Origin: Planctomycetota bacterium
GTDB lineage: Bacteria; Planctomycetota; UBA1135; GCA-002686595
Reading direction: 5' to 3'
Assembly (NCBI GenBank): GCA_028823345.1
Contig: JAPKBR010000003.1
Location: 1-64,000 of the forward strand
DNA: 64,000 nt
Shown: one piece after another, positions 8,990 through 18,561 of the stretch
How the letters are laid out: each line of letters opens with the position of its first letter
Numbering within the stretch: the stretch's first letter is position 1
Notes under the pieces: generated by a model
What the model saw: the letters and a program-made list of their open reading frames with translations, nothing else
Databases searched by the model: none
Told to the model about the DNA's origin: nothing
Program-made: the position numbers and the translations under genes

Positions 8990-11388
8990 GTCAGCTTGCG
9001 GTTCAAACCCTGCTGGGCCCATAGGGCCACGACGTAACAGGCGGCCCCCGCAAGCAACACATTGGAGAAGCCCAACTCCATGGAGGCGATGGCCGCGAGG
9101 ACTGCACCGATCACCGTGCCCGCAGCATTGATCGCCCAAGCCCAGGGAACCAGTTCCGGACTGCTCTTGCTCAGCAGCGCGATGCCATGGGAGAACGGAA
9201 CACCCAGCACCAAACCGAAGGGCACCACCACCAGCCCTCCCACCAGCAAACGCAAGCCGCTGGGCAGGTGACCCGCGAAGCGCACGATCTCTGGCCCCAT
9301 TTCATTCCAGCCCAACACCAGCAGCATCAACGCGGCGGGCACCAGCCAGAAAGGGGCTTGGGCGTGCCCAAACCAACGGGCACTGACCAAACTGCCAATT
9401 CCCGTCGCGATCAGAATCGCGGTCAAGGTGATCACGATGGAAAACACCGGATGGCCGACGATCAACACCAACTCTTGCATCAGGGTGACCTCGATGAAGA
9501 TGAATCCCAGCCCCAGGCTGAGGAAATAGCCCAAGGTTGCGAGACGCGGACCTTGGCCCTTGGGGCGCTTCTTTTTACCCAGTAGGGGCAGGCCCAAAAG
9601 CAGGCCCGACATGAGAACCGCAAACCCCAACTGCACAACCATGAACAGGGGATTGCCCTGAACCTGGGAAGCCGGCGCGTGGATCAATTCCTTCGCGGAG
9701 GCCCAGTCGGTGAAGCGCGTAAAGTGAAAGAAGAAAGGACGATCGTCCCCCACCGGATCGATGCGACTGCGGGCGCTGGCTTGAAACGCGCGTTTGTCCG
9801 GCGCCGTCACAAAAGCCTCGACCACACCACCGAGGCGCTTGCCTGGAAAGTACGAAGCGTCCATCCCCGCGTTGTCCAGGTAACTCTGCAGGCGACCCAA
9901 TTGATCCGGAGTGAACGGTTCCCGGCGGCAAAGGATCGCCGCAAAATCCGCCGCATGGATCACGGCCACGCAATCCTCGAAGGCTCCATTGCCCACCCCT
10001 CGCCAAGCCGCGTGCACCGTGCCCAAGAGCCGCAGCACTTCCACGTCACCCGAAAGCCGGGTCAGCTGCACTGCTCCCCCGGGCTTGAGGATAGAGAACA
10101 TGTCATGCACCGCGTCGCTGGTGTAGAGGAAGTTCTCCGCCAACATATAGGCGCCTGACGCCAGGGCTGTCCAAGTGTCGATGCCGGACATCTGCAGCAA
10201 GTCGAAACGCTCTTCCTCGCGAATCAACGCGGCGCGGCCTTCCCCGTGCACCAACTCAACCCCTGGTCTATCCAACAGATCCGCAGAGTAGGAAGCAAAA
10301 ACATCCCGGTGCAGATCCACGATCTGGCGGTTGAGTTCCACGGCCTTGATGCGCTGCGCGCCGCCCTCGTGGGCGCCCCACAAGTCACACCCACCTCCAG
10401 CACCGATGATGAACACGCTCTTCGCCCCGAGCACAGTGGTGCCCAGGGAATACAAGCTGCGGGTCAGGTTCGCGCGGCCCTCCGGCGTGCCGCTAAAGTC
10501 GTGCATGAAAGTGCCCGAGGAGGAATCCTGGGCGATGAACAGTTGCTTCTCCGGGTGCTCGGTGACGGCCCGACCGGGCATGAACATGCTGCGCTCGTCT
10601 TCCTGCACCTGGTACACGTCCACGCGGGAAAGAGCGCTCCAGCGGGAGTAGACTTTATCCGTTCCAAGCCGAACCTCTTGGCCCCGGGCTAGGCGGATCT
10701 CGTTTGAGGAAGGAATCGGCAGCCAACTTTCTGCGCTGGGACTCACCAGCACAAAGGCTAGGCAACCGACCATAGCCGCTGCCCCTAGCCCCCGTAGGAA
10801 CTTGGTGTAGGCATGGGGTTCATAAGCCACTAACACGGCGCCAAACAGGAGCGCGGAGGCGACACACCCCGCCCCTCCAGCTCCGAAGCCCCACAACAAC
10901 AGGGGACAACTCAATGCTCCCGCTGCGGCCCCCAGAAGATCCGCGCAATAGGCCCGGTGAATGCGCTCAGCATGACGGGCCAGCAAAAGCCCGATCACCA
11001 AGCCGCCCGTGGCAAATGGAACCGCTGCGCCCAAGTTGTAGAACAGAAACGGCAGGGCCGCGCTCAAGTCCCCGAAGCGCACGTCCGGGTCAATCGGAAA
11101 ACGCACCATCCACAAATAGGACAGGGGCATGGAAATTGCCGCCAACCAGAGGAACCGACGCAACCATAATTCCTCGCGCCCTTTGATTCGGTCGCGTATG
11201 GCAAACAGCAGGGAGCCCGCAGCCCCCAGGCCCAAAAGACCGTTAGAGACGATCAAGAAGCCATAGTGAAAGGCCAGGCGCAGGGCGCAGATGCGCGTGA
11301 CCAGCACCTCCCACAGGAGGGTCGCTGCCGCAACGAGGGCGAGGATCAGGTAGTCGCGCCGGATGGTCGGAAGGTTGGATTGGGTCAT
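8986..11388 (-). CDS. Membrane-embedded spermidine-synthase-like protein
   Basis: The 800-residue protein has a block of hydrophobic segments in the first 220 residues, a soluble Rossmann-like methyltransferase/aminopropyltransferase domain in the middle and another hydrophobic block at the C-terminus. The central domain shows VFIIGAGGGCDLWGA (cofactor loop), IKAVELNRQIVDLH and LVHGEGRAAL. This architecture is the common membrane spermidine synthase-like family whose true substrate is mostly unknown; real polyamine synthesis is not assured. I use the ATG at 11388, which overlaps the upstream TGA in TGATG. It is the last gene of a three-gene minus operon after the M14 peptidase and the MORN-like lipoprotein. 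Confidence 0.82.
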   Translation of the reverse strand: MTQSNLPTIRRDYLILALVAAATLLWEVLVTRICALRLAFHYGFLIVSNGLLGLGAAGSLLFAIRDRIKGREELWLRRFLWLAAISMPLSYLWMVRFPIDPDVRFGDLSAALPFLFYNLGAAVPFATGGLVIGLLLARHAERIHRAYCADLLGAAAGALSCPLLLWGFGAGGAGCVASALLFGAVLVAYEPHAYTKFLRGLGAAAMVGCLAFVLVSPSAESWLPIPSSNEIRLARGQEVRLGTDKVYSRWSALSRVDVYQVQEDERSMFMPGRAVTEHPEKQLFIAQDSSSGTFMHDFSGTPEGRANLTRSLYSLGTTVLGAKSVFIIGAGGGCDLWGAHEGGAQRIKAVELNRQIVDLHRDVFASYSADLLDRPGVELVHGEGRAALIREEERFDLLQMSGIDTWTALASGAYMLAENFLYTSDAVHDMFSILKPGGAVQLTRLSGDVEVLRLLGTVHAAWRGVGNGAFEDCVAVIHAADFAAILCRREPFTPDQLGRLQSYLDNAGMDASYFPGKRLGGVVEAFVTAPDKRAFQASARSRIDPVGDDRPFFFHFTRFTDWASAKELIHAPASQVQGNPLFMVVQLGFAVLMSGLLLGLPLLGKKKRPKGQGPRLATLGYFLSLGLGFIFIEVTLMQELVLIVGHPVFSIVITLTAILIATGIGSLVSARWFGHAQAPFWLVPAALMLLVLGWNEMGPEIVRFAGHLPSGLRLLVGGLVVVPFGLVLGVPFSHGIALLSKSSPELVPWAWAINAAGTVIGAVLAAIASMELGFSNVLLAGAACYVVALWAQQGLNRKLT

Positions 11389-12059
11389 CACTTGGGTGAA
11401 CTTATGCTCTTGGAGGCGGGGGCATCGGCCTTGAAATCTTCCGGCCACCAAGCGTCGGCCCAGGTGGCGGGCTCATTCTCCCACCGGCGCCAATCACCCG
11501 TGGCATGTGCGTCCAGGTAGTTGCCTCGCTTGGCAAGGCCGCCTCCAGGATGATAATAGGTCCAAGTCCCCTGCTTCATGCCGCGCACATAGGCACCTTG
11601 ATGGGAAAGGCTACCATCGGAATGAAAGTGGGCCCAATCCCCGTTCTTGACTCCCTTGGACGCCAGGCCTTGGGCGCTGACCGTGCCGTCTGGATGGAAG
11701 AAAACCATGCTGGCGGGATAATCCACGTGGGACACCCGCATTTCCAGAATGCCGTTTGCATAGAAGGATTTCCAAAGCCCCGTGGCCTCCCCATCCACCC
11801 AGTTTCGCTCCGCACGCAAGGCCCCGTCCGGCCAATAGAGCAACTCGGGCCCGTCCAGGAACGCCTGTCCATTGGAGGCATAGCGAATGCTCCAGCGCCG
11901 CACCACATTGCCCGTGTTCCGGTCCAACCGTTCCAGGACCCGCAGGCCTTCCGGCGGCGGAGTGGGCATGGGTGGTCGCGCCCAACGGGACTCGTCCTGG
12001 GTGCAAGCTGCCAAGGCCAATAGAACGGAGAGGCCAAGGGACCTCGACATAAATCCCAT
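11388..12059 (-). CDS. Lipoprotein with MORN/YwqK-type repeats
   Basis: The 223-residue product begins with a lipoprotein signal ending in LLALAAC (the cysteine near residue 19), so it is probably anchored in a membrane. The mature part has repeated segments of the form WPDGALRAERNWVDGEATGLW, visible as G-x-W and DG-x-L patterns: FYANGILEMRV, FHPDGTVSAQG, NGDWAHFHSDGSLSHQG and YHPGGGLAKRGNY. This is the MORN-like toxin-antitoxin YwqK fold, usually a binding module. The start ATG at 12059 overlaps the upstream stop by one base and the stop overlaps the next start by one base, so three genes are tightly coupled. Function unknown. Confidence 0.75.
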   Translation of the reverse strand: MGFMSRSLGLSVLLALAACTQDESRWARPPMPTPPPEGLRVLERLDRNTGNVVRRWSIRYASNGQAFLDGPELLYWPDGALRAERNWVDGEATGLWKSFYANGILEMRVSHVDYPASMVFFHPDGTVSAQGLASKGVKNGDWAHFHSDGSLSHQGAYVRGMKQGTWTYYHPGGGLAKRGNYLDAHATGDWRRWENEPATWADAWWPEDFKADAPASKSISSPK

Positions 12060-14587
12060 CAATGGGCTCCGTTCAAAAACAATGCCCGCATCAACATGCC
12101 GGAAGCCTGTTGGGACCAACCCCGGTACTGGGGCTGGAAACCAAACAGGTGCACTCGGCCCTTCCCATAGGGCGCGGTAACCCAAGCACCACGGCCAGCG
12201 ATCACCCCGGGGTTCTCTACCCAACCGGACAGCAGGGTCCGGCGAGGCGCATAGGAAAGGGGCATTTCAAGCTGCCGGGCCTCGGGAATCCGAGCGGCCT
12301 CGCGCTCTTCTCCGGTCATCAACCGGAACGCCGCGCTAGAGGAGAAGAACACCGCTTGGCTCGGTTCGAGACCCGCGGTCCAAAAACTGTCATTGGGAAC
12401 AGCGCGCAGGATGCTGCCGGGGCAGGAGAAGTCGCCCTCTTCCTGGGTCACATCCACCAAGGGCAAGGCCAACAAATCCCGGGCCCAGGCTGAAGAGGCT
12501 CCGCAGGCAACCAAGGCTCCACCCCCGCGCACGAATTCCTCCACCGCCACCGCGCCCTCGGGATCCAGTCCGCCGGCATAGCGTTCCATCACCGTGCCTT
12601 CGGCGCGCCCCGCATCCATTTGCCCCGCTCGGTTGCCGGGCAACAGGAGTACATCCACCATTTCGGACACCCGTCCCCCGCGCAAATCCTCGTTGCGCAC
12701 GGTCACATAGGGAATGGCCCAGGTGTCCAGCAGCCAGCGCATCCAACCCTCGGGCATGAAACCACTCCATGGGGCATACAGTCCAATGCGCGGCAGATCC
12801 CTGAGCACCAAAGGGTCTTCATCCGCGTTGGCCGCTTGGGATCCCGGCACCATCAGTCCGGCGCGATCCCCAGCACCCAAGAACGAAACCGTCTCACCCG
12901 CTTTCAGTTGCGCGGCCAAGTGACTCCAGCTCAAGCTATGCGCGCTCGACATCCAACCCCGCGGAATCCCCGCAAGGCGCGGGTCACCGCTGAAGGCACC
13001 AGCAGCCTCCACTTGGGTCCGCACCAGTTCCAAGCTGTCCGGCGCAGCCTCAAAAAATTCCACCCGGCGCACACCCAACAACAGGGGCAAGGTCCAACCC
13101 GCCACGTCGTAGGGCGGATCTCCCTCGGGATATCGCTGCACCTGCATCAGGTCTTGCAAGTGCGCCCCATAGGGTTGGTCCCGACGGGCCAGCAAGGTCC
13201 CCGGAGGAAACACTCGCCCGCTGGCTGTAAACGGTTCAGTGGTGCGATGCACTTCCAAACCCGAGTCCAGCAGGATGCGCACCAGCCGTAGGGCTGCGTC
13301 CGGATCAGGAGTGTCCTGGGGAAGAATCCAGCCCCGGACCCCTTCACCCGCGCCCTCCTCCACCGTGCGCAAAGACGCCGCCAGCTGACCCCCACGCCAA
13401 ACCTGCGGTTCACGGCTCAAACTGCCCAAGAGGCTCTCACCAAAGGCCATCTCGTAGCGAATGATGTCTCCCAGTCGCCACCAACCACCGGGCCAAGGAG
13501 CCGGAAAACGATTCGAGGGCACATAGCCCCCCAAGCCGCGGGGTGCGCGCAGCTGATCACGTGGAAGGAAAATCGGCGAGGCTAAATTACAAGAAGCAGC
13601 CTCGGTCAAGAGCCCCACCACGTTGTGCCGCACGGGCACATTGCGGTTGCCCCCGTTCCACCACATGTCATAACTCACCCCGGTGGAAATCCCCGTCAGC
13701 CCCTTGGCGGTCATATCGAACAGGGTGCGCGTGCCCAAGAGGTCGATGCCCGTGATGATTCCCGCGTCGAGGTTTGGATTGAGGGGGTCGCGAAAGGGCG
13801 GCACAAAAAAGCGCTCGCGAGTCGAACCCTGCTGGTGCACGTCCCAGTACACCTGGGGGAACCACCGCTTGTACAACTCGCGGGTCACGATCTTCGTCTC
13901 CGGCTGGGTCAGCATGAACCAATCCCGGTTGTTGTCATGACCGCTATACAACTGATACAGACGCAGAAGGGACGAACTCTCGAACTCAGTGCCCACGCAG
14001 CGCCGGTACCAGTCCACCACCGTGTCAAGCCCGTCAGGATTGAGGGTCGGAAAAAGCACCACCACGCACTTGTCCCGAGCGCTCTTCCAAGGTTCTTCTT
14101 CGCTGGTCGCAAGCAACCAGGCGAACTGCATGCCGAATTCCGTGCCCGCCACCTCGGTGGAGTGCATGGAGCACGACACGGCCAAGGTCACCGGCGCGTT
14201 CTCCACCGCCTTGCGGTGGGTCTCGGCATTCCAACCCCGTGGATCCGCGAGAATATGGTTGAGGTTGCGGATCTCATCGAGGCGCGCGAGATTCTCCTCG
14301 CTGGAGATCACGATCTCCAAAAAGTCCCGGCCTTCGGCGGTGGTCCCAAGCTTGCTCAACAACACATGGGAACTGTGCTCCGCCAGCTGCTGATGGAACG
14401 AGCGGGTCTGATCCCAATCCGCCAATTCAAAGTCCGTGCCCACCGGACGGCCCAGATGTTCCGCCGGACTCTTGAGGCCAGCGCCCGCTGGAGAGTCCTG
14501 GGCAAAGCTCACCTGTGCACCAATCAGAGCCACCAACAAAGCCAAAATCCAAGAATGTGATCGGCGGGAACGGTTTGAGTGAGGCAT
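12059..14587 (-). CDS. Secreted M14-family zinc carboxypeptidase-like protein
   Basis: The 842-residue protein has a clear signal peptide (hydrophobic ILALLVALIGAQVSFA, cut near residue 29). The M14 fold is shown by the zinc ligand pair in SCSMHSTEVAG (H-x-x-E), the substrate-arginine region NNRDWFMLTQPET and the third ligand in YWDVHQQGS. The remaining 450 residues include a class I glutamine-amidotransferase-like segment (DVLLLPGNR, EEFVRGGGALVACG), a combination found in large secreted M14 proteins of planctomycetes and Bacteroidetes. It probably cleaves peptides or wall material outside the cytoplasm. First gene of the operon that continues with the MORN-like lipoprotein. Confidence 0.85.
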   Translation of the reverse strand: MPHSNRSRRSHSWILALLVALIGAQVSFAQDSPAGAGLKSPAEHLGRPVGTDFELADWDQTRSFHQQLAEHSSHVLLSKLGTTAEGRDFLEIVISSEENLARLDEIRNLNHILADPRGWNAETHRKAVENAPVTLAVSCSMHSTEVAGTEFGMQFAWLLATSEEEPWKSARDKCVVVLFPTLNPDGLDTVVDWYRRCVGTEFESSSLLRLYQLYSGHDNNRDWFMLTQPETKIVTRELYKRWFPQVYWDVHQQGSTRERFFVPPFRDPLNPNLDAGIITGIDLLGTRTLFDMTAKGLTGISTGVSYDMWWNGGNRNVPVRHNVVGLLTEAASCNLASPIFLPRDQLRAPRGLGGYVPSNRFPAPWPGGWWRLGDIIRYEMAFGESLLGSLSREPQVWRGGQLAASLRTVEEGAGEGVRGWILPQDTPDPDAALRLVRILLDSGLEVHRTTEPFTASGRVFPPGTLLARRDQPYGAHLQDLMQVQRYPEGDPPYDVAGWTLPLLLGVRRVEFFEAAPDSLELVRTQVEAAGAFSGDPRLAGIPRGWMSSAHSLSWSHLAAQLKAGETVSFLGAGDRAGLMVPGSQAANADEDPLVLRDLPRIGLYAPWSGFMPEGWMRWLLDTWAIPYVTVRNEDLRGGRVSEMVDVLLLPGNRAGQMDAGRAEGTVMERYAGGLDPEGAVAVEEFVRGGGALVACGASSAWARDLLALPLVDVTQEEGDFSCPGSILRAVPNDSFWTAGLEPSQAVFFSSSAAFRLMTGEEREAARIPEARQLEMPLSYAPRRTLLSGWVENPGVIAGRGAWVTAPYGKGRVHLFGFQPQYRGWSQQASGMLMRALFLNGAH

Positions 14588-14640
14588 AGGCGCTTAGGGG
14601 GTCTGGAAAAAGAGAACCTGAGCAAAAGAGCCTATCAATC

Positions 14641-14699
14641 GAGGTCCTGCCAGGGGATCCTTCCTTTCGGACCTCCCCAAGGCGATGCTGGGGGGACCT
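14641..14699 (+). promoter_or_regulatory. Leader with competing hairpins before the nitroreductase fusion gene
   Basis: GAGGTCC at 14641-14647 can pair with GGACCTC at 14669-14675, or its AGGTCC can pair with GGACCT at 14694-14699. The second arm overlaps the G-rich segment just upstream of the ATG at 14708, which is the only candidate ribosome site. Mutually exclusive structures could regulate translation, but this is read by eye and GC-rich DNA makes such pairings fairly common. Confidence 0.3.
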
Positions 14700-14707
14700 G
14701 ATCCCCG

Positions 14708-16180
14708 ATGACGCCTCCCAACGAACAAGTAGACCCTGAGAGCTCCGGCATTCCAGCCGAGGCAGAGGCTCAGTCGGCCAATGCTGGCACCCTCGACGAC
14801 GGGAACCAGGCGCCCCTAGCGAACCCGCCCAGCATGGACTTTTGGCAGGCCGTTTACAGCCGCCGCTCGATCCGCCGCTTCAAGCCCGACCCGGTACCTC
14901 GGGAGTTGATCAACCAAGTGTTGCACGCGGGCATTTGGGCCCCCAGCTCATGCAACTACCAGATGTGGGATTTGGTGGTGGTGGATGACCCAAAAATCAA
15001 CTTGGACCTAGCCCAAGTGTCGAGCCAACTGGGCAATGCACCGGTGAACATCGTGGTTGCCTACGGCAGAGGCTTCAGCGAAGAGAACTATGCCAACGTG
15101 CAATCCGCCGCGGCCCTGATCGAGAACATGAGCCTGGCCGCAGGGGTCTTGGGCCTCGGCAGTTTCTGGATCACCCAGGTAGGCGATGGCCGCTTGCTTG
15201 GGGCCAAGGTCGGCCTGCCCCCGGACCGCTGGGTGGTTGCGGTCTTGGCTCTTGGTTATCCCAAGTCCGTGCCCAAGAAAGGACCCAAGCGCAGGCCCCT
15301 CAAGCAGGTGGCGCACTACAACCACTATGCGGGCAAACCGATCCCCTCCAGCGCAGACCCAACGGACTGGGACCCCGAGCTGTTGACGATCTACCAGCGC
15401 GCCCGTGTGTTGAACGGTTTGCGTCACAACAAACCCAGGGCCTGGGAAGTGCGCGCCTTGGATCAAGCTGTGGAAACCCTATTGCCCGCCATCGAGGGCA
15501 GGCTCGAAGCAGACCAATGGCTCGATGTACTGCCTTGCACGGGCATTCTCACGGACCGCCTCGGACGCAAGAACGGAAGGGTCGAGTGGTCGGTTCTTGA
15601 GCGTTCTGAAGAAGTCGCCTCCTGGTGCGCCCGCCGGGTCAAACCCCCGGCAGAGCAATACATCTTGAACTCGCCGGGCCAAGATCTTGCGCCCCCCGAA
15701 GAACACTTCGACACCCTCACCTGTTTCTTCCGCATGGAAGGCTTGCGAGGCGCAGAAAGAAGAGACCTGATGGCCCAGATGTTCCGTTGCCTCAAACCAG
15801 GCGGGCGACTGCTGGTTGGTTTTGTCTCCAAGAGCTCCTACCACAATTGGACCGAAGGCCTGCGTTCCCGGGGACAGGGGCCGGGCGGGGTCGAGTATGT
15901 GCTCTCGCCGGACCCCAACATTGGCCCTTTTGAAGCCCTTGCCCCGGCTGAGGTAAAAGCCATGGCGTTGGCCGTCGGCTTCGTGCCCGCAGGGCAGCTC
16001 GGATTGCAAGCGACTCCACCGGCGGAAGAAATGGAATTCAGAACGCGCAACTTTGGCCCCCGCGTGGGCCGCTTGCTGCGCGGCGTGGGGTCCGTTTTAC
16101 GACTGCTCGAATACTTGCCGGGGTTCACCCGGAGCCGTGGACGCTTCCAGTACCGCCTCTACACCCGGCCCAAGTCCTAG
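14708..16180 (+). CDS. Nitroreductase-family/SAM-methyltransferase-like fusion protein
   Basis: The 490-residue product joins two domains. Residues about 45-205 are a nitroreductase-like FMN domain: RRSIRRFKPDPVPRELIN, WAPSSCNYQMWDLVVV, then AAALIENMSLAAGVLGLGSF and VVAVLALGYPK. Residues about 235-490 look like a class I methyltransferase, with DTLTCFFRMEGL, MFRCLKPGGRLLVGFV after a weak cofactor loop (DVLPCTGILTDRL instead of a GxGxG motif). The first 40 residues are acidic and probably disordered. The order reductase then methyltransferase suggests successive modification of one substrate, but none can be named. It ends in a CTAG shared with the convergent methyltransferase gene. Confidence 0.78.
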   Translation: MTPPNEQVDPESSGIPAEAEAQSANAGTLDDGNQAPLANPPSMDFWQAVYSRRSIRRFKPDPVPRELINQVLHAGIWAPSSCNYQMWDLVVVDDPKINLDLAQVSSQLGNAPVNIVVAYGRGFSEENYANVQSAAALIENMSLAAGVLGLGSFWITQVGDGRLLGAKVGLPPDRWVVAVLALGYPKSVPKKGPKRRPLKQVAHYNHYAGKPIPSSADPTDWDPELLTIYQRARVLNGLRHNKPRAWEVRALDQAVETLLPAIEGRLEADQWLDVLPCTGILTDRLGRKNGRVEWSVLERSEEVASWCARRVKPPAEQYILNSPGQDLAPPEEHFDTLTCFFRMEGLRGAERRDLMAQMFRCLKPGGRLLVGFVSKSSYHNWTEGLRSRGQGPGGVEYVLSPDPNIGPFEALAPAEVKAMALAVGFVPAGQLGLQATPPAEEMEFRTRNFGPRVGRLLRGVGSVLRLLEYLPGFTRSRGRFQYRLYTRPKS

Positions 16181-16815
16181 GACGTGGACCCGAGCTTTGC
16201 GCTGCGGGAAAACACAACCCAACGCTCCTGCCAACTGCGCTTGGAGACAGCCTTGGAGACGACCTCATCCACCGTTAGCCCGAACTCCGGGCCCAGAACT
16301 TCTTGCATGTCCGGCACCCCGTAGCGATGGGGCGGTCCGCCCTCTTCGACTGGCTTGTCCCCGGGAAACAGCAGCACCGCAAGTTGGCCCCCAGGGGCCA
16401 GAGCACCCTGCACCGTGGTTCCCCAAGCAGGACGGGACTCAGGTTCGATGGCGCAGAAAAAAGTGTGCTCGAACACAAGATCGAATTCTTGCTGGCCCTT
16501 GAAACCCAGGGCATCGCAAATCTCAAGGCCTCCTCCACCCTCGGCCAAAGCCTCCCGCAGTCCAGCACCAAGTCCTCCCGCTGCAGTCACCAACTCCACG
16601 CAATCCAAACCCGTGACGCACCAACCCGCGGCAGAAAGCGCCAAGGCGTCGTGCCCATGACCGCAACCTGGGACAAGGGCCTTCGCCCCTTCTCTTGGTG
16701 GAGCTAACTGGCCCGCGTCAATCCGAGCCTGCAACTCGGGATGGGCTTGCCCCAAGTCCCAAGGGGTGTTGGTGGTTACGTAGCGCTCGCGCCAATCATT
16801 AGGGGTCATGCTCAT
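16177..16815 (-). CDS. Thiopurine S-methyltransferase-family SAM methyltransferase
   Basis: The 212-residue protein matches the TPMT-like family: WRERYVTTNTPWDLGQAHPE at the N-terminus, the cofactor loop VPGCGHGHDALALSAAGW, VTGLD with the acidic ribose ligand, FEHTFFCAIEPESRPAW and the GGPPHRYGV loop near the end. Members methylate thiol, selenium, tellurium or halide substrates in bacteria. The ATG at 16815 is preferred to the TTG at 16842. Its stop lies in the CTAG shared with the convergent fusion gene. Confidence 0.88.
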   Translation of the reverse strand: MSMTPNDWRERYVTTNTPWDLGQAHPELQARIDAGQLAPPREGAKALVPGCGHGHDALALSAAGWCVTGLDCVELVTAAGGLGAGLREALAEGGGGLEICDALGFKGQQEFDLVFEHTFFCAIEPESRPAWGTTVQGALAPGGQLAVLLFPGDKPVEEGGPPHRYGVPDMQEVLGPEFGLTVDEVVSKAVSKRSWQERWVVFSRSAKLGSTS

Positions 16816-16853
16816 TCGACGAACAGCTTGCCATATATCCAAGGCCTCCCCGG

Positions 16854-18497
16854 CTACCTCTTGGTGCGCCGCCCCTTCTTCTTGTCTTGCTTGGCTGCTG
16901 CCAATCGAACCGAGGTCATGGTCCCGCCCGTCCCATCCACCAAGCCCTGCCAGTGCCCGGTGATTCGCTTGCCCGCATCGACCAGCACCAGATCAAAACT
17001 AACCGGGGCAAAGCGCACGCGCTCGAGAGTCAGCTGCACAAACAATCCCAAATCCCAATGAAACCCTCCCGTGGGTGCCCCATCGGAGAGGATCAAAACA
17101 CTGTCGAGTTCTCCCCCCGCAAGGGTCAACTCCAGGGTCTCCCACAGATCCCCCGGTCCCGCCAGATGCAAGCCATCGTAGTACTCTTGAGCCCGTTGCC
17201 CCATGCGCCGGTCCGCGAGCCTGGGCTCGTCCGGCCAAGGGTGGGGCTTGGCCGCATAGGGCACCAATTGGAACAGAGTTCCCACGGGTAGGCGGCGGAG
17301 AGTGTTCTCGATGTAACCATCCAATACCTCCTTGCGAGTGTTACCGGTCTTGAGTTTCTGTTGCACGGAACCTGACAGGTCAATCAGCAGAGCCACTCGA
17401 TTGCTGTTCAAGGGCAAGCGTTCGCCGCCCGACGCGGCGCTGCGACCCTCTGCCTTTGGGACGGGGCCACTGCTTACGGGCACGGGCAAAGGCCCGGGTT
17501 TGAGTTCCTTGAGCCACGCCCGCCATGGCCTCGGGTCCCCGCGATAGCGCAAGCCCGAGAGCTGCTGCAGGGCATGACTCACTTCCTCTCGCAGACGAAT
17601 GGCTTCCTCCTGGGAGAGCGCGTCCACAAGCAGCTCAACCGAGCTGCGCCGTGGAACCCGTTTCAGCACGGAATAGAGCGCACGTCGCACGAGCACATTT
17701 TTGTCCTTGGCCAAACGCCGACAGCCCTCCTCTAACTGAGAGACGCCCACCTCGGGCCCCTTCCCCTCAAGGGACTGATTTTGGGACGCCCACTCTTCAA
17801 GGGCCAACAACCCCCCCACCCGTAACTTGGGTTTCTTGGAAGCGGTGGCAGGCAAGGCCAAGGAAGCCAAGCGCATCCCGTCCACCTGGGCCAGGGCCAT
17901 CAAGGCACTCGCGTTCACCGCTCCCGAGGCACGGGATGAGCGCGCCAGGGAAGCGAGCCGGTTGACGAGCTGATCCCTCCCGCCCACGATGCAGTCGCGC
18001 TGGGCCAAGCGTTCCACCGAGCGCAAAAGCAGCCGGGTGGTTTCGTCATCCGCGCCCCGCAACCATCCGGACAACTGCCGGGCCTCGAACGGCCCCGCCA
18101 TCCAACCGGTGATTTCCGCGATCCGCCAACGGCGGCCGAGTGCCTTGGAACGCAACCCCTCGCGCCCCGCCCACTTTTCCAGCACGCGCTTTTCATCACA
18201 GTCCCGAAGTGCCAACTGGGCAGCATCTGCCGCCTCGGCTTGGCCATCGTCCAAGACCGCAAAAATCAGCTCCCAAGCTTCGCACGTGTCCAGTTTCTTC
18301 AACTTACGCACGGCACTGGCCCGACCGGCGGGTCGCGGAGCGGAAAGTTGACTCTTGGCATCCTCGAATTGGGCGCGTAGTTCCCTCTTGCTGAGTCCAT
18401 CCTGCCCACCACTCTGGGCCCCAGCCCCCGGCAAACACCCAAGGACCATCAAGAGGCCAAGGCTCCAGCTCCACCATTTTCTTCCCACGTTATCCAT
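16854..18497 (-). CDS. Secreted HEAT-repeat and von Willebrand factor A protein
   Basis: The 547-residue product has a signal peptide (WSLGLLMVLGCLPGAGAQ). Residues about 40-330 are helical repeats of HEAT type (for example ASAVRKLKKLD, VRRALYSVLKRVPRRS, LREEVSHALQQLSGL). Residues about 365-530 form a VWA domain with an intact metal site: VALLIDLSGSV (DxSxS) and ILSDGAPTGGF. The C-terminus is lysine-rich. This architecture occurs widely in planctomycetes as a secreted binding protein of unknown partner. It is divergent from the SEC-C gene with 64 bases between. Confidence 0.83.
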   Translation of the reverse strand: MDNVGRKWWSWSLGLLMVLGCLPGAGAQSGGQDGLSKRELRAQFEDAKSQLSAPRPAGRASAVRKLKKLDTCEAWELIFAVLDDGQAEAADAAQLALRDCDEKRVLEKWAGREGLRSKALGRRWRIAEITGWMAGPFEARQLSGWLRGADDETTRLLLRSVERLAQRDCIVGGRDQLVNRLASLARSSRASGAVNASALMALAQVDGMRLASLALPATASKKPKLRVGGLLALEEWASQNQSLEGKGPEVGVSQLEEGCRRLAKDKNVLVRRALYSVLKRVPRRSSVELLVDALSQEEAIRLREEVSHALQQLSGLRYRGDPRPWRAWLKELKPGPLPVPVSSGPVPKAEGRSAASGGERLPLNSNRVALLIDLSGSVQQKLKTGNTRKEVLDGYIENTLRRLPVGTLFQLVPYAAKPHPWPDEPRLADRRMGQRAQEYYDGLHLAGPGDLWETLELTLAGGELDSVLILSDGAPTGGFHWDLGLFVQLTLERVRFAPVSFDLVLVDAGKRITGHWQGLVDGTGGTMTSVRLAAAKQDKKKGRRTKR

Positions 18498-18561
18498 AAC
18501 CCAAGAACGGATCTGTGGCCCTCCAGTTTCACCCCTGGCTCAAAAAAGCTAGACTCCCCTC

